From assembly GCA_963921935.1 (NCBI GenBank), contig OY998180.1, positions 62,760,551-62,824,550 on the forward strand: a stretch of 64,000 bases of DNA, given 5' to 3'. Below the pieces are notes generated by a model. It saw nothing but the letters and a program-made list of their open reading frames with translations, searched no databases and was not told where the DNA came from. Source of the stretch: Galeruca laticollis. Taxonomy: Eukaryota > Arthropoda > Insecta > Coleoptera > Chrysomelidae. This document shows positions 34,397 to 46,506 of the stretch, in pieces. The position numbers and the translations under genes are program-made. Positions within the stretch are counted from its first letter, which is position 1; every line of letters starts with the position of its first letter.

Positions 34397-36700
34397 CTGG
34401 AATTCAGATTGTATGAATAGAAGTTGATCGGGTTTTTTACTACGTATTATAAGGGACTGACGCCAAATATTGAGAAATTGACCCGATGACAATTTTTTAT
34501 TGAAGAGATCCAATAATTTTGTGATAGATAGGAGTGATAGGTTTTTGAGGAATATAAAGGTGATTTGATCAGATCCCGCAGCGGAGTTTCCACAGGATTT
34601 GAGGGCGTTTATGAATTTATCATTAGTGAGAGGTGAGTTATTGGCGTCTTCCTCATTTTTTGGTGGATAATGAAATGGACTGTTTGTATCTGTGTGTTCT
34701 ATGGTAGAGCATGTAAATTAGTTTTCGAAACTTTTCCCGAGAAGTTCGGCAATTTTTTCATAACTGTTAACAATATGACATTCGTGTATTATGACAGGTA
34801 TTTTTTGGTTTGTTTTATGTCCTTATATTTGGTTGTTTTTGACCATATTTGAGTTGTGGGGGTGTTTATTGTGAGTGATGATACATGATTTTACCAGGAG
34901 GCTTTTTTGCTGTTTTGAATTATGAATTAAGCTTTGGCTTTGAGTTTTTTTAAGTTAATTTTGTTTCACATATTTTTAGCTCGACGATATCTTCTAGGGC
35001 TGTTTTACTTTGATGAACTGCCGTTTCCCATTTGCCATTCCACCAGGTAATTCTTTTATGATTCGAGGAAAGGTTAATTTGTACTGTTTGCTGTAATTCC
35101 GTCAATACTGTTTGTTGGATTACATTTGGAAAGTTTCAGTATGGCGGATAAATTGGTGCCAATCTGCTTGATACATTTTCCGTTTTGTTAGGTTGGGAGT
35201 TACATTTTCGATATCAAGGTATATGAGTATAGGGAAATTGTTGCTATTACATAAGTCATTCAATGTTTACCATGTTAGGAAGGGCTATCATTTCGGATCA
35301 GAGAAACTGAGATCAACTGAACTGAATGTATCGGAAGATATTATGAAGTATGTGCTGGAACCGGTATTAAGGATAACTAGGTTGTTGTTATTAACGAGAT
35401 TTCCCATAATTTTCCTACGTCCGAATATTTTGTTGTAACCCCAGATAGTGTTGTTTGCGTTAAAATCGCCAGTTAAGATGAAGGCGATGGGTAGCTGCCG
35501 TATTAAGTTATCTAGTTCTATTTCAGTTAGACTGTTCCTGGGGGGAATATATACGCTGCAGATTATTTTATTAGGGTACCATACGGTAGCTGCTGTGGCT
35601 TCTAGGTATGTGTTCAATGTATAGTCCATTTGAGACTAGGATGTAATATCCTCCGCTGGCTCTAAGAAACTCGGGTTTGATAAAGTGATAGCACAGGAAC
35701 TTTTTGTGTGAGTCGGTAAAGTTAGTTTGTTGGAGACAGATTATATTGATTTAAGTTTTAGTGATTAGTTGTTGCAACCGTTCTAGGTGAGGATAAAATC
35801 CATCGCAATTCCACTGCAATAAGGTGAAAATGAAATGTGTTTAACTAATCAGTTTTGGGAGCTATCTGATTGGTAAATTTCGGACATATATTCGACAGAG
35901 GATATTGACTTTACTTTATAATTTCCGATTTTCAGTGAATTTCTAACTTTACTGATTAATTTAGTGAATCTATTTATTGTAGATCTGTTGTCCAGAGATT
36001 TATAAACTAGATGAATGTTGTCTAAGAGGCTTTTAATGTTTGGTGTGAATCTTCTTACTTCAGAAGGAGGATTTCTGTTTCCAAAAGCGTCTTCAAGAAA
36101 TGCGAGAAAACTCTTAATGAGCAAAATAAATAAGTTTTCGTTTTTATGTAGCAGTTTTATATCATGGTTTTATGGTTTTTAAATTCTCAGAGAGTACAGA
36201 TGTGTTGGCTTTTGGGGAATCTGTTGTTGATTTTATTCTAATAGATTTGGTATTTGAGGGTGGCATATTGGATGCTTCTTGATAGATTAGATTAGTAGTT
36301 TCAAGGTCTGATGGTCGCTTGTTAGGGACCTTGCTATTTTTTGTCTTGTGGGGCGTTATCAGGGGTTAGGTTTGTTGAGGAATGTTGTGGGGTTGCGTGA
36401 CTGATATCTTGTGCTTGTTGAGATATGTAAGTAGGTTATACAGTGTAGGGAGTTGATTGTATTGTTTCGAGTTGTTGAAGGGGGGGCATTTCATGAGGTA
36501 ATTGGCTTTGATTGTTTTGGATGTTGGTACAATTTTGGTTTGCAAAGGAAGCATTCCATTATATCTGAGGAGAAAAATATTCTGTATGATATGCCATCGA
36601 AAGTTATTTCCATTGAGGATTCAAGTTCTAAGTTATCCGTATTATAGCTTGTTATCTTTTAAGGAATTTTGGTTGAGGTTTATTGCTAATCAAGGTTAGG
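34397..36700 (-). pseudogene. I/jockey-like LINE relic: ORF1, endonuclease, start of RT
   Basis: Minus-strand order from the right: ORF1 (gag-like) with MEITFDGISYRIFFSSDIME and a CFLCKP zinc-knuckle start near 36600; the ORF1 C terminus at 36124-35849 (LLDNIHLVYKSLDNRSTINR); an endonuclease at 35629-35288 (ICSVYIPPRNSLTEIE, FILTGDFNANNTIWG, and VDLSFSDPK); a linker with WETAVHQSKTALED; and the beginning of the RT near 34660-34400 (SCGNSAAGSDQITFIFLKNL, LLDLFNKKLSSGQFLNIWRQ, SLIIRSKKPDQ). It stops at the Tc1 junction, so the catalytic RT is gone. Many frameshifts. Confidence 0.78.
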
Positions 36701-37015
36701 TTAGTAGATGTTCTTAAATCGTCGCTCATGTTGCCAAATGCGACGATACGATTTTGTTTGTGGGTTGTTTATTAAAGCACTATTAGGATAGGCAGTCCGA
36801 TTTGTCGCATTATTGTTAAACTGGTTGTCGAATTTATTGAACAAAATAAGTGTCAGTCTCACCGTTTTTAGGTGACCACACAAAACAATAATTTCGTGTT
36901 TTCCGATGGTTCTTCGATAATTGTTTAATTAGCTGACTATACTGAAGCTTTGGTGCACTTTAATTGTTTAATTGAGTGTTTATAGATGTATATCCATAGT
37001 TATCATGTATTGTAT
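36701..37015. other. Probable 5' region of the LINE plus unassigned bases
   Basis: The minus strand still shows short LINE ORF1-like pieces up to about 36880. Beyond this nothing is recognisable. Confidence 0.3.
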
Positions 37016-37540
37016 TCAGTTTTTAGCCAATTTATTATTAGGAGTATTAACATAAGAAACAATAGGTCTAACTGGTTTCGATACTTTATGTAATTTAACA
37101 ATTCCAAATAATTGTGGAGATTGAGGATTTTTATTTATGATAGATTTCTTTTCATAATAATTTGAGCTATTGACAGGCCTCCCTTTATAATCTTCGGTTT
37201 TCAATACGACATTTTTATTACATTCATATTTTGTAATTGTGAGGTTATAATTTTGTACTTGCTTTTAATTGAATTTAAAGCTAAAATGCCATGTTTTGTT
37301 TGACGTTTAACCTTAGAAGGTTAATAATTTTCGATTAAATTTGAAATTTGTAATTTCTCATAAAGAAAATTATTTGACTTAGATTTCAAAGCTATTTCTG
37401 GTTCTGTAGCTCAAATTTGTTCAATATTATTCGTAAATTTTGGTGGTGGGCTGGGCTGTACTTTAAGCCTTTATTCAAAAATTCTATTTCACTATTAGTA
37501 AAGTTAGTTTCTGAGAGGTTCTAAAGTCGTGGTGCAAAGT
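37016..37540 (-). pseudogene. Penelope-like element RT fragment
   Basis: On the minus strand, FTNSEIEFLNKGLKYSPAHH near 37500-37430 matches the L-L-x-x-G-x-x-F/Y opening of Penelope-like proteins. A decayed stretch follows, then LTITKYECNKNVVLKTEDYK near 37240 and SPQLFGIVKLHKVSKPVRPI VSYVNTP near 37120, the conserved P-x-L-Y-G-L-P-K-I-H-K..R-P-I-V-S RT block. No catalytic YADD or GIY-YIG domain remains. Confidence 0.72.
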
Positions 37541-37900
37541 ATGTTGGCATGTAAGTAATTACAGTTTCATGATGTTCAGTGCATAGAATTATATGTTGTA
37601 TGTATTTATTATTGTTTGTTCTATTCATATATATTCATTTATACCGAAATAAGTTTACAACCTTATGACATGGATATTTGAAATTGAATAAACACAAATT
37701 TACTTAATATTAAAATAATATAATAACATGATCTACTATATAAACACTATGAACACAAGTATTCTAGAACCAAGACGACAGAACTCACACCTCTCAATTT
37801 CTACATTTGATTGAAATAATTTGACAATTAAAAATGTAGAATCAAGTATTAAGCATTGAGTGGCGAAAAGAGCAAGACGCCCACACATCCTCCCACGATA
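37541..37900. other. 3' region of the minus-strand LINE and unassigned bases
   Basis: About the last 40 bases before 37901 look like the 3' UTR of the following LINE (reading minus). The rest is AT-rich and unassigned. Confidence 0.35.
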
Positions 37901-40619
37901 CTAAACAATGGGTACTGTCCAGTCAATGTCAATAAATGTATTCAGATTATTGGCCAATGTCAATATGGCTTCTAATGGAGAATGTACACAAGTTCGTATT
38001 CGTTCGAATAATAATTGACAGCGGGTTGGCCTCGCTGGAGCTTTAAATGGTATTATACCTAACAGACTACTTGAATTTATATCATTATTAATTATCTCAT
38101 AGAGAAACATCATACTTGCAATTTCCCTTCTATTCACCAATGAAATCAATCCAAATGCCTCTCGCAATCTAGATGACCTTATTGTCTTGTAATCTGGCCA
38201 TATATGGTACTTCTTGAAATATAATTGCCTAAGAAATTTGTTTTGTACCTTTTCTACTAAATTTATATGCACTTGTGCCTGTTCACTCCAAATAATAGAT
38301 GCATATTCCAAGTTTGATCTAACCAATGTTTTGAATAAAATCTTTATAGTTTCTGTACTTAAGAAGGAAGAACTTTGCCTTGTTACAAACCCTAGCATGC
38401 TATTAGCTTTTTTTACTAATCGGTTAATGTGTGGTACAAATGATAGTTGCTCGTTATATATAACCCCTAAATATTTAATTTCACTACATCTTTGTATAGA
38501 ATCCTCCCCCATCAAATAATTAAATATCATAGGTGTTCCTTTTTTTGTATTCGACAAACTCCCACATTTATCAATATTGAAATTTAATTTATTTTGGATA
38601 CTCCATTCTAGTATACTATTGATATTCCTCTGAATCATGACGCAATCCCTAACTGATCTAATTTTTTTGAATATTTTGAAGTCGTCCGCAAACAATAAAC
38701 AATCAGAAAATTGTATATATTCGCCTATATCAATAATGAATAATAGGAACAGAAGTGGTCCCAAGTAAGAACCCTGGGGGACCCCAGAATTCGCGCGGAA
38801 CTTCCCCGATGTATTATCATTGTGCTTGACCACGAAATACCTATCTTGAAGGTAGCTTTTAAACAAACATGATAAATCGTTTGATAAACCGAATGAGTTC
38901 AATTTCTCCAAAACTACGTGATGGTGAACAGTATCAAATGCTTTTTGAAAATCTGTGTAAATAACGTCTAGTTGTAGTCTTTCTTCAAAAGCTTGGTTTG
39001 CCGATTCTGTGAACAACATCAGATTCGTATTTATTGATAGACCGATATGTATACATGTTGTTGGTCTATAATACTTTTTTTGACATGGTTGTAAAGATGG
39101 AAATATAAAATTTAGAAGGAGCGCACATGATTGATACCCCTCTATAATTTTCAATATATTTCTTGTTACCTGATTTGTGAATTGGAATGTATGTTGATAA
39201 TTTGCATTTTATTGGAAAATATGAGTGTATAAGGATAATATGCATTGAGGGTAGTTCCAAAAATTCTTCACAACCTTTCAAAATATAGGGCGGTATTCTC
39301 TCCATACCTGCACATTTCTTGGGTTTTAATTTTTTAGGGCCATATTGTAATCGTTATCTGATACGACAGATAATTTTAAGACAGTATTATTATTGTTGAT
39401 TAAGTTTAAGTAATTTAAATCATAACTTGATTTTTTATCGTTGTGAGTAGTAGAAAAATAATGTGAGGATTTTTCAGCAATCTCATCATCATTTACTGTT
39501 TACCCGTTTACGTTAAATGTTTCTACCTGACTTCCGTTTATTTTTTTAACCTATGTCCAGAAGGAATTTATATCACTCTTCAATTTGCCTCAAATAATTA
39601 TTGTGTTCATTATTAATTAAGTATTTTAGATCCCTTCTGGACTGTAAATATTTGGAATTGTAATAGTCTGAAACATATCTTAGTTTTCTAAAATTATTCG
39701 TTTCTTTTAATAACCGTTTTATTTGTGGGGTGAACCATTTTGGAAATTTATTGTAATTATTGTAAGTTTTATATTTCGGAACAGTGACTTCAAAAACATC
39801 GTAAATTTTTTTGTAACAAATCTACATTGCCATTGTTTGTAACATCTATCCAACATATATCCCTCAACATTCCGCTCACCAATTGAAAATTAGCCTTTTT
39901 AAAATTAAATTTGTATTCAGTTGCCTTCTTTTGTTCCTGTACATTTTGCTTGACCAACGTTATATTGATATAGAGAGATGATTGCAATATATCTTCAGTA
40001 ACTAAAGGTAATTGTTCCTTCATCACCGTGCATGTATCTACATTATCATTTGATGCAATAACTAGGTCTAACGTTTTATCTTGACTATTTTATATATTGT
40101 TGTACAAAATAAATGAGTTGAAATTTAAAAATTCAATTAAACTCTCCAGTTTAGGACTATTATTAAAGTCCGTATTATATGTACCGTTTATTTCTGGTAT
40201 ATTAAAATCGCCTAGAATAAATATGTTATCTTTGTTAAGGGCATGTTGTTGCAAAATCTCCAAACATTCGATATAGTCGTTTACCTTACAATCGGGTGGT
40301 ATTTGTACTCCCACCATATGAATTTTAACTTCATTATTTATTTTTATTTCTGCAATTAAAATGTCAAATAATGAACGGTACTGATAGAAAGTTAAAATTT
40401 TATGTCTTTTCTTTGAAACTATTAACACACCACCTCCGCGTGATTTACCAGTAAATTCCCGGTCCCTATCTGATCTTATCACATTGTAAGAGTGTGTGTC
40501 AACCAACTCTCCAACAATACTATAATATCATAATCACCTTGTAAGCAATCGTTGTATAGCTCAGTCGTCATCGTTCTCAAACCTCTCCAATTCTGAAAGT
40601 TTAGTACAATGTTTGTCAT
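37901..40619 (-). pseudogene. jockey/CR1-type LINE ORF2, nearly full length, frameshifted
   Basis: The minus strand opens MTNIVLNFQNWRGLRTMTTE at 40619 and gives an endonuclease (LLESWL, DREFTGKSRGGGVLI, IFILGDFNIPEINGTYN at about 40215), a linker (FPKWFTPQIKRLLKETNNFR near 39740), RT fingers (PPYILKGCEEFLELP, STYIPIHKSGNKKYIENYRG), then from 39154 the long open segment with DVIYTDFQKAFDTVHHHVVL, NSGVPQGSYLGPLLFLLFI, LLFADDFKIFKKIRSVRDC and a full thumb and C terminus ending at 37901. I see frameshifts near 40500, 40090, 39780 and 39100. The 417-residue RT part is undamaged. The 5' end stops about 70 bases before the BEL/Pao LTR. Confidence 0.85.
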
Positions 40620-40688
40620 TTCTAAGAATAGTCAGTAAGTAAATATGCACGCATCGCCCCTGAATATAAAAGGAGAAAAAGAATGTAT

Positions 40689-40963
40689 TGTTAAAGTTGA
40701 CCGACTGTAGGCTGGGCCACTGCAATCCCTACCAAATAACTGCGTGAAGCGATGCGCAGACGAGCCAACGCGGGATGCACAGACGACACAACGGACCATG
40801 CGCAGACGAGACAAGACGGGGTCGTCGGTTTTCGAGCATCGTGGCAAGAAGATGCACTTTCATTTTCATTGTATTAAAATTGTCATTTTTATAAAGTATT
40901 GTGAGTAAAATAAAGAATTGAAATTACAGTTCACTTATTTAACAACAAAATCACTATTCAACA
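40689..40963 (+). repeat. 5' LTR of the BEL/Pao element
   Basis: Runs from TGTTAAAGTTGACC to ATCACTATTCAACA. It differs from the 3' LTR by about nine substitutions and lacks 11-14 bases (GTGCAAATTCACTT region) near its start. It contains a GC-rich block with GATGCGCAGACGAG and an AATAAAG polyadenylation-type signal near 40910. Confidence 0.92.
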
Positions 40964-41171
40964 TATGGTCCTTCAGCCGAACGGTATAATATCATCAAAT
41001 AGTCATAGTGTGAAGTGTAACAACACAGCAGAAATCAAGCCATTAGCAAGAGTGAATGGAAAAAACCTGTAAGTCTGTTCCATTTTTTCATTAATTCCTT
41101 TGTTTAAAAAATAGCTCGCGAATTTTTTATTGCATTCAGTAGAGAATTTGTGGTAGATTTATTTAATAATA
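40964..41171 (+). other. BEL/Pao primer-binding site and leader
   Basis: Directly after the LTR, TATGGTCCTTCAGCCGAACG contains TGGTCCTTC, similar to the tRNA-complementary primer-binding sites of other Pao-group elements. AACCT/GTAAGT at about 41068 would serve as a splice donor. The leader ends at the gag ATG at 41172. Confidence 0.6.
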
Positions 41172-42359
41172 ATGCCTGATACTGAACACCAACCAAACAA
41201 CCAAATTGAGGCAAATAGGGAAGAGCAAATTCGCCGGTTAACATTTGAACGCGGCCAATTAAAATCAAAATTAACAAAATTTATCACGTTCTATGACAAA
41301 ATATCCTCTGTAAACACAGATAAAATGAATGAATTAGAAAATCGTCTTGTCACTATTTCAGATATCATAAATAAATTTGATTTTATTCAGTCCCAGTTAG
41401 AATATTTAAATGTTAATGACGAATATGATGAAGAGCGTGACAATTTCGAAAATAAATATTACGCATTCATAACAAAAGTTAAAAATCTAATAAGTACTCA
41501 TAGAAATGAACAAAGTACGTCTCAAAATGTCTCTCAACCTAGATTGCCTCAACAAAATCAGTCTACTTCTTTACTTCAAAACTCAATAAAACTTCCAACA
41601 TTAGAACTACCTAAATTCCAGGGAAATATCGATAAATGGAGTCAATTCAGGGATTTATTCATAACCTTAGTACATAATGATAATACAATTGACAATGTAA
41701 GGAAGTTTTATTATTTAACAAGCTGTTTGGTTGGCGAAGCTCAAAAGGTAATCGCGTCAATAGAGGTAACCAATGATAACTACCCAGTTGCTTGGGATTT
41801 ACTGATATCAAGATACTATAACAAAAATCTCACAATAAAAAATCATGTAAATGCAATTTTAGACTTACCGGTTATGAATAAAACAGGTTATACTATGCGA
41901 AATCTATGTGACGACTTTCAAACAAGAGTTCGCGCGTTGAAAGTACTTGGCGAGTCCGTAGATCAGTGGAATTCAATTTTAATACAAATTTTAGTACGTA
42001 AACTCGACCATAATACAGAAAATGCTTGGGAGGAATATCTTATTACACAGAAAAGCATGTCTCCAACATTAAACGATCTAATAGCATTTTTATCAGATAG
42101 GTGTGTGTTATTTGAAAAAAGAGAAAATCGGTACAATCATACTAAAGTATTAAGTGATGAAAATTATCATTCAAAAACAAAGCAAAGTGACTATCACACT
42201 AACACGGATTATTCAACCTACAAGAATCAAACTAACTTCAATAAGCATACATATCCCAAAAAACGATCAAATTTTGTAAAGAGCAACATAAATTATACAG
42301 CTGTAAACAATTTCTCAATTTACCAGTGGCGTCGCGCATTCCCATCGTCAACAAACTAA
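41172..42359 (+). CDS. BEL/Pao gag (395 codons, frameshifted at its end)
   Basis: The nucleocapsid/capsid precursor. Residues 1-130 are coiled-coil-like and charged (ERGQLKSKLTKFITFYDKIS). Residues about 145-290 carry the DUF1759-type capsid core seen in BEL/Pao gag (LPTLELPKFQGNIDKWSQFR, DNVRKFYYLTSCLVGEAQKV). The frame ends at WRRAFPSSTN, while the expected continuation LPVASRIPIVNKLRLCHNCL lies in the next frame. A single indel near 42315-42325 therefore separates gag from its zinc knuckle. Confidence 0.88.
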   Translation: MPDTEHQPNNQIEANREEQIRRLTFERGQLKSKLTKFITFYDKISSVNTDKMNELENRLVTISDIINKFDFIQSQLEYLNVNDEYDEERDNFENKYYAFITKVKNLISTHRNEQSTSQNVSQPRLPQQNQSTSLLQNSIKLPTLELPKFQGNIDKWSQFRDLFITLVHNDNTIDNVRKFYYLTSCLVGEAQKVIASIEVTNDNYPVAWDLLISRYYNKNLTIKNHVNAILDLPVMNKTGYTMRNLCDDFQTRVRALKVLGESVDQWNSILIQILVRKLDHNTENAWEEYLITQKSMSPTLNDLIAFLSDRCVLFEKRENRYNHTKVLSDENYHSKTKQSDYHTNTDYSTYKNQTNFNKHTYPKKRSNFVKSNINYTAVNNFSIYQWRRAFPSSTN

Positions 42360-43318
42360 GGTTATGCCACAATTGTTTAAGATCTAATCATGCAACTAAT
42401 GAGTGTACTTCTCAAGGCTGTAAACTATGCAACAAAAAGCATAATATAATACTTCATTTTGAAAATGCGGCAAACAGTAACTCATCAGCAAATATCAGTG
42501 TAAATAATGAAAATAACGTTTCCGCGCAGGAGTACAACGAGGCAGCTCATTCGTCCAATGCATACTCAGTATCGAATTATGCAATAAATAGCAGTCAACG
42601 AATCTTACTATCTACAGCACTCATTCTCATAAAAAATAGTAGCGGTGGTTGGCAAACATGTCGAGCCCTATTAGATAGCGGATCTCAATCGAATTTTATC
42701 ACGAAAAATTTAGCGGAAAATTTGGGGTTACCATTATCAGACCTAAATGTCCCTCTTACAGGTGTAGGTGGCACATATACTTTTACAAACAAACGAATTA
42801 TCACAACCATTAAATCTTGTAATTCCGATTTATCATCAAAGTTACATCTTCTTGTGTTACCAAAAATCACAGAGTTTTTGCCAAATTACACATTCAATAA
42901 AACATCATTACAATTACCTTAAGACATAATTTTAGCCGACGAGAGTTTTAATATCTCATCATCAGTCGATGTTTTGCTAGGAGCAGAAACATTCTACAGT
43001 TTGTTATCATCAGGTCAGATCAAACTAGGCAAAAATCTTCCAGTATTGCAAAAAACAGTACTAGGTTGGGTAATCGCAGGTCCCATATTTGATAATAAAA
43101 ATCAAGCTAGGTCTACTTGTCATTTATCTTTAATGAATGATGATCAAAGGTTTGAAAATCAATTAGAAAAATTTTGGGCAATTGAAGATTACACCGGTAA
43201 AAAACATTTATCAGATGAGGAATCGAATTGCGAGGAAATATTTAATACAACTGTGTCTAAGGATACAAATAATAATTTCATAGTAAACTTACCAATAAAA
43301 AAAATGTCGTTAACCTAG
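42326..43318 (+). pseudogene. BEL/Pao zinc knuckle and aspartic protease region
   Basis: CHNCLRSNHATNEC gives a CCHC zinc knuckle. WQTCRALLDSGSQSNFITKN (about 42650-42710) holds the DSG catalytic triad of the retroviral-type protease, followed by the DUF1758 extension with LPLSDLNVPLTGVGG. TAA at 42920-42922 interrupts it. The same frame resumes at DVLLGAETFYSLLSSGQIKL and KTVLGWVIAGP (the BEL hallmark before RT), then loses frame near 43300 in an A-rich run. Confidence 0.88.
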
Positions 43319-44298
43319 GTGATTCGTTGCAAAATGCAGTCAAACGTTTGTACGCGATGGAACGTAAATTCACAAAAAATTCTGAATTCAAGGATCAATA
43401 TGTCAAATTCATGTCTGAATATAAAGAATTAGGGCACAGGTCCTGTATTAGCAATCCGTTCAGTACAGATTTAACAAAAAACATTTTTTACTTACCCCAT
43501 CATGGAGTTATAAAGCAGTCGAGCCTTACAACAAAGTTAAGAGTAGTTTTCGATGGATCATACAAAAGCACTAATGGCGTGTCATTGAATGATATTTTAA
43601 TGGTAGGTCCTACATTACAGGCAGATTTATTTGATATATTAATCAAATTTCGTAAACATAACTATGTTCTTACGGGTGACATAGCAAAAATGTAACGAGA
43701 AGTCAATATAACCGAAAGCCAGAGAGATCTTCAGCGAATAGTGTGGCGAGCGGATTCCTCTCAACCCATAAAACATTACCGATTAAATACTGTAACGTAC
43801 GGAACATCAGCGGCATCCTTTTTAGCGGTTCGGTGTTTACAACAAGTTGCTATCGAAAATAAACATTTACATTCAAACGTGTGTCAAATCATTATGGAAG
43901 ATTTTTATGTAGACGACCTCATCACGGGTTCCGAATCTATAGAGGGTGCGATTGAAATTAAATCGGAAATATTCAACATTCTAAAGCAAAGCGGATTTGA
44001 GCTTCGGAAATGGGTTTCGAACGACCCTCGAATTATTCAAAAAACAAATCTAGATGTTCATGATAAATACGAGGTTTTATGTCAGGAAACTAGTAAGACT
44101 CTCGGTCTTAGCTGGCAAGCTGGAAGAGATATATTAAAATATACAGTTAACATCCAAGATTTAATCAACTCTAACATTTCAAAACGTATTATATTATCAT
44201 ATATTTCTAAACTATTTTATCCGTTAGGACTTGTATCGCCAATTATCATAAGAGCTAAAATTTTAATTCAGCAGCTTTGGTTATCAAAATTAGCGTGA
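43319..44298 (+). pseudogene. BEL/Pao reverse transcriptase
   Basis: In a new frame: NPFSTDLTKNIFYLPHHGVI, KLRVVFDGSYKSTNGVSLND (RT finger block), ILMVGPTLQADLFDILIKFR, YVLTGDIAKM then a TAA at 43693-43695 where Tyr is expected, QRIVWRAD, YRLNTVTYGTSAASFLAVRC, FYVDDLITGSES (catalytic YVDD, about 43908) and FELRKWVSN. A TGA at 44296-44298 ends the segment. The catalytic Asp residues are present. Confidence 0.88.
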
Positions 44299-45495
44299 GA
44301 CGATTCCTTACCTCCAGAAATTAAGATAAGTTGGCTTAACTTCAGGGAGCAACTATCCGAAATCAATAATATCAGAATACCTCGTCAAGTAGTACTAAAA
44401 GCCATGTCTTACACCGAATTACATTATTTTTGCGATGCTTCGCTTAGTTCCTTTGGTGCATGTATTTATGTAAAATAAATTCATTCTAGCGGTGCAGTTC
44501 TTATAAGACTACTTTGTGCAAAAACGAGCGTTGCTCCTATCAAAACTGTAACATTACTAAGACTTGAGTTATGTGGAGCTGTCTTATCAGCGCAATTATA
44601 CCAACGAGTTTCAAATTCCTTAAAAATGAACATAGATTCAGTCCACTTTTGGACTGACAGTACAATTGTATTAGCTTGGTTGTCGTCTCCTCCAAATACT
44701 TGGAAAATATTTGTATCAAATCGCGTCGCTGAAATATTGAGAATATCTACCAGACAACAATGGAGGCATGTACCCAGTAAAAATAACCCTGCAGATATAC
44801 TTATGAGGGGGACAACTGCAACCGAATTAAGAACAAACACTTTATGGTGGAACGGACCGCCTTGGCTATCATGCGACATTAAATTTTGGCCAAATCAACC
44901 GATCATTGCTAATGAAATTCCCGAGAAGCGGCGATCAAATCTAGTTGCACACATTTCTCAAACTAATAATTCAATATTTTTTCGCTATTCAACACTCTAT
45001 AAGCTTAAGCGTGTTGTAGCTCTGTGTTTCAGATTTTTAAACAATAGTCGTAAGGGTACGCAAAAAACAAACGGTGAATTAACACTTGAAGAATTAAATA
45101 ATGCAATGAAGGCATAATTAGAAATTGCGCAATTAGAGTCATTTCCATTGGAAATTCATTCTTTTCAAAAGGCAAAATCTCTTCCCAGAGAACCTAGATT
45201 ATTAACTTTAAATCCATTTGTTGACTCTGACGGATTAATCCGTGTCGGTGGTAGGCTTCTTAGAGCTAATATTGTATATGACAAAAAATTCCCAATTGTC
45301 ATCCATTCGAAACACCTCCTTGCTAAATTAATAATTCTAGAGGAGCATCATAAGAAATTACATGCAGGTACTCAAACCATTTTAGCTTCGTTACGACAAC
45401 AATATTGGCCTGTTAATGGGCAAATAACCGTTAAAAACATTGTTCGCAAGTGTGTAACCTGTTTTAGATTAAAACCAACTACATTAATTCAATAA
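44299..45495 (+). pseudogene. BEL/Pao RNase H and integrase zinc-binding region
   Basis: Same frame as the RT. LHYFCDASLSSFGACIYVK carries the first RNase H Asp, a TAA follows near 44476, LLRLELCGAVLSAQLYQRV contains the Glu, and VHFWTDSTIVLAWLSSPPNT the DST motif. Then RQQWRHVPSKNNPADIL. A TAA at 45115 interrupts. EIHSFQKAKSLPREPRLLTL and LDPF/LNPFVDSDGLIRVGGR lead into the HHCC integrase finger (EEHHKKLHAGTQTIL, CVTCFRL). A TAA at 45493 separates it from the catalytic core. Confidence 0.85.
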
Positions 45496-46458
45496 ATGTC
45501 CGATTCACCTATTGACAGAATAACACCAAACCAACCATTCCTCATTACTGGAGTTGATGTAGCTGGACCGTTTTTTATAAAGGATGGCAAATTAAGAAAT
45601 AGAAAAATTATTAAAGCATATTTATGCCTGTTCATCTGCTTTACCACGCGCGCAGTACATTTAGAACCTATCAGCGATATGACTAGTGCTACTTTTCTTA
45701 ACGCACTTAAGCGATTTACATCTCGACGAGTATTATGTAAAACAATCTATTCCGACAACGGCTTAAATTTTGTTGGCGCAAATAATGAATTGAGAGATAT
45801 TGTTGAGACATTAAAAAATTTTGTAACAAATAAGGCCTTCTCAGAATTTTCCATGGAAAATCAAATTTGTTGGAAGTTTATACCAGCTTACTCTCCACAT
45901 CATGGTGGCTTATGGGAAGCTGGAATTAAGCAGGCAAAAATTCACATATTAAAGGTATTGAAAAACATTCATCCCACATTTGAGGAACTTGCTACCATAT
46001 TTTCACAGGTGGAGGCAATATTGAATTCGAGACCTATCACTCCTCTATCCAACGATCCAAACGATTTTAGTGCCTTAACACCCGGGCATTTCCTAATTGG
46101 CCGCTCCTTGCTCTCAATTCCCCAGCATGATCATTCCAAACTTCCTACAAACAAGCTAACACAGTACAAAGCTCTTGAGCAAGCTAGTCAACATTTCTGG
46201 TCCCGCTGGTCAAGAGAATATCTTTCTCTACTACAGAATCGTAACAAATGGACGAATTCTGTACAGATGTCATTAACCCCTGGATCTATGATGCTGCTAG
46301 TGGACAAGGATCTTCCTCCTCTAAAATGGAAACTGGGACGAGTAGAAGAATTGCATCCAGGTCAGGATGGACAGATCCGAGTCGTAACTGTCCGAACTCC
46401 AACAGGCACTACCACTCGAGCAATCCAAAAACTTTGTATGCTGCCATGTCAACAATAA
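45496..46458 (+). CDS. BEL/Pao integrase catalytic core and C terminus
   Basis: 320 open codons in the pol frame. DDE residues are visible: TGVDVAGPFF (first Asp), TIYSDNGLNFVGANNEL (second Asp) and HHGGLWEAGIKQAK (Glu), followed by EAILNSRPITPLSNDPNDFS and LTPGHFLIGRSLL, then a DUF5641-type C terminus (WKLGRVEELHPGQDGQIRVV) ending CMLPCQQ 48 bases before the 3' LTR. The core itself is undamaged. Only the upstream stop cuts it off from the finger. Confidence 0.9.
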   Translation: MSDSPIDRITPNQPFLITGVDVAGPFFIKDGKLRNRKIIKAYLCLFICFTTRAVHLEPISDMTSATFLNALKRFTSRRVLCKTIYSDNGLNFVGANNELRDIVETLKNFVTNKAFSEFSMENQICWKFIPAYSPHHGGLWEAGIKQAKIHILKVLKNIHPTFEELATIFSQVEAILNSRPITPLSNDPNDFSALTPGHFLIGRSLLSIPQHDHSKLPTNKLTQYKALEQASQHFWSRWSREYLSLLQNRNKWTNSVQMSLTPGSMMLLVDKDLPPLKWKLGRVEELHPGQDGQIRVVTVRTPTGTTTRAIQKLCMLPCQQ

Positions 46459-46506
46459 GTGTTGCGTTTTTATTTGAAAGACTTTGTCATTTCAACGGCG
46501 GCGGGA

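Noticed and set aside
38214..38519. 101-codon plus-strand ORF
   Set aside because: Antisense to the intact RT segment of the LINE at 37901-39154. The RT motifs explain the open frame.
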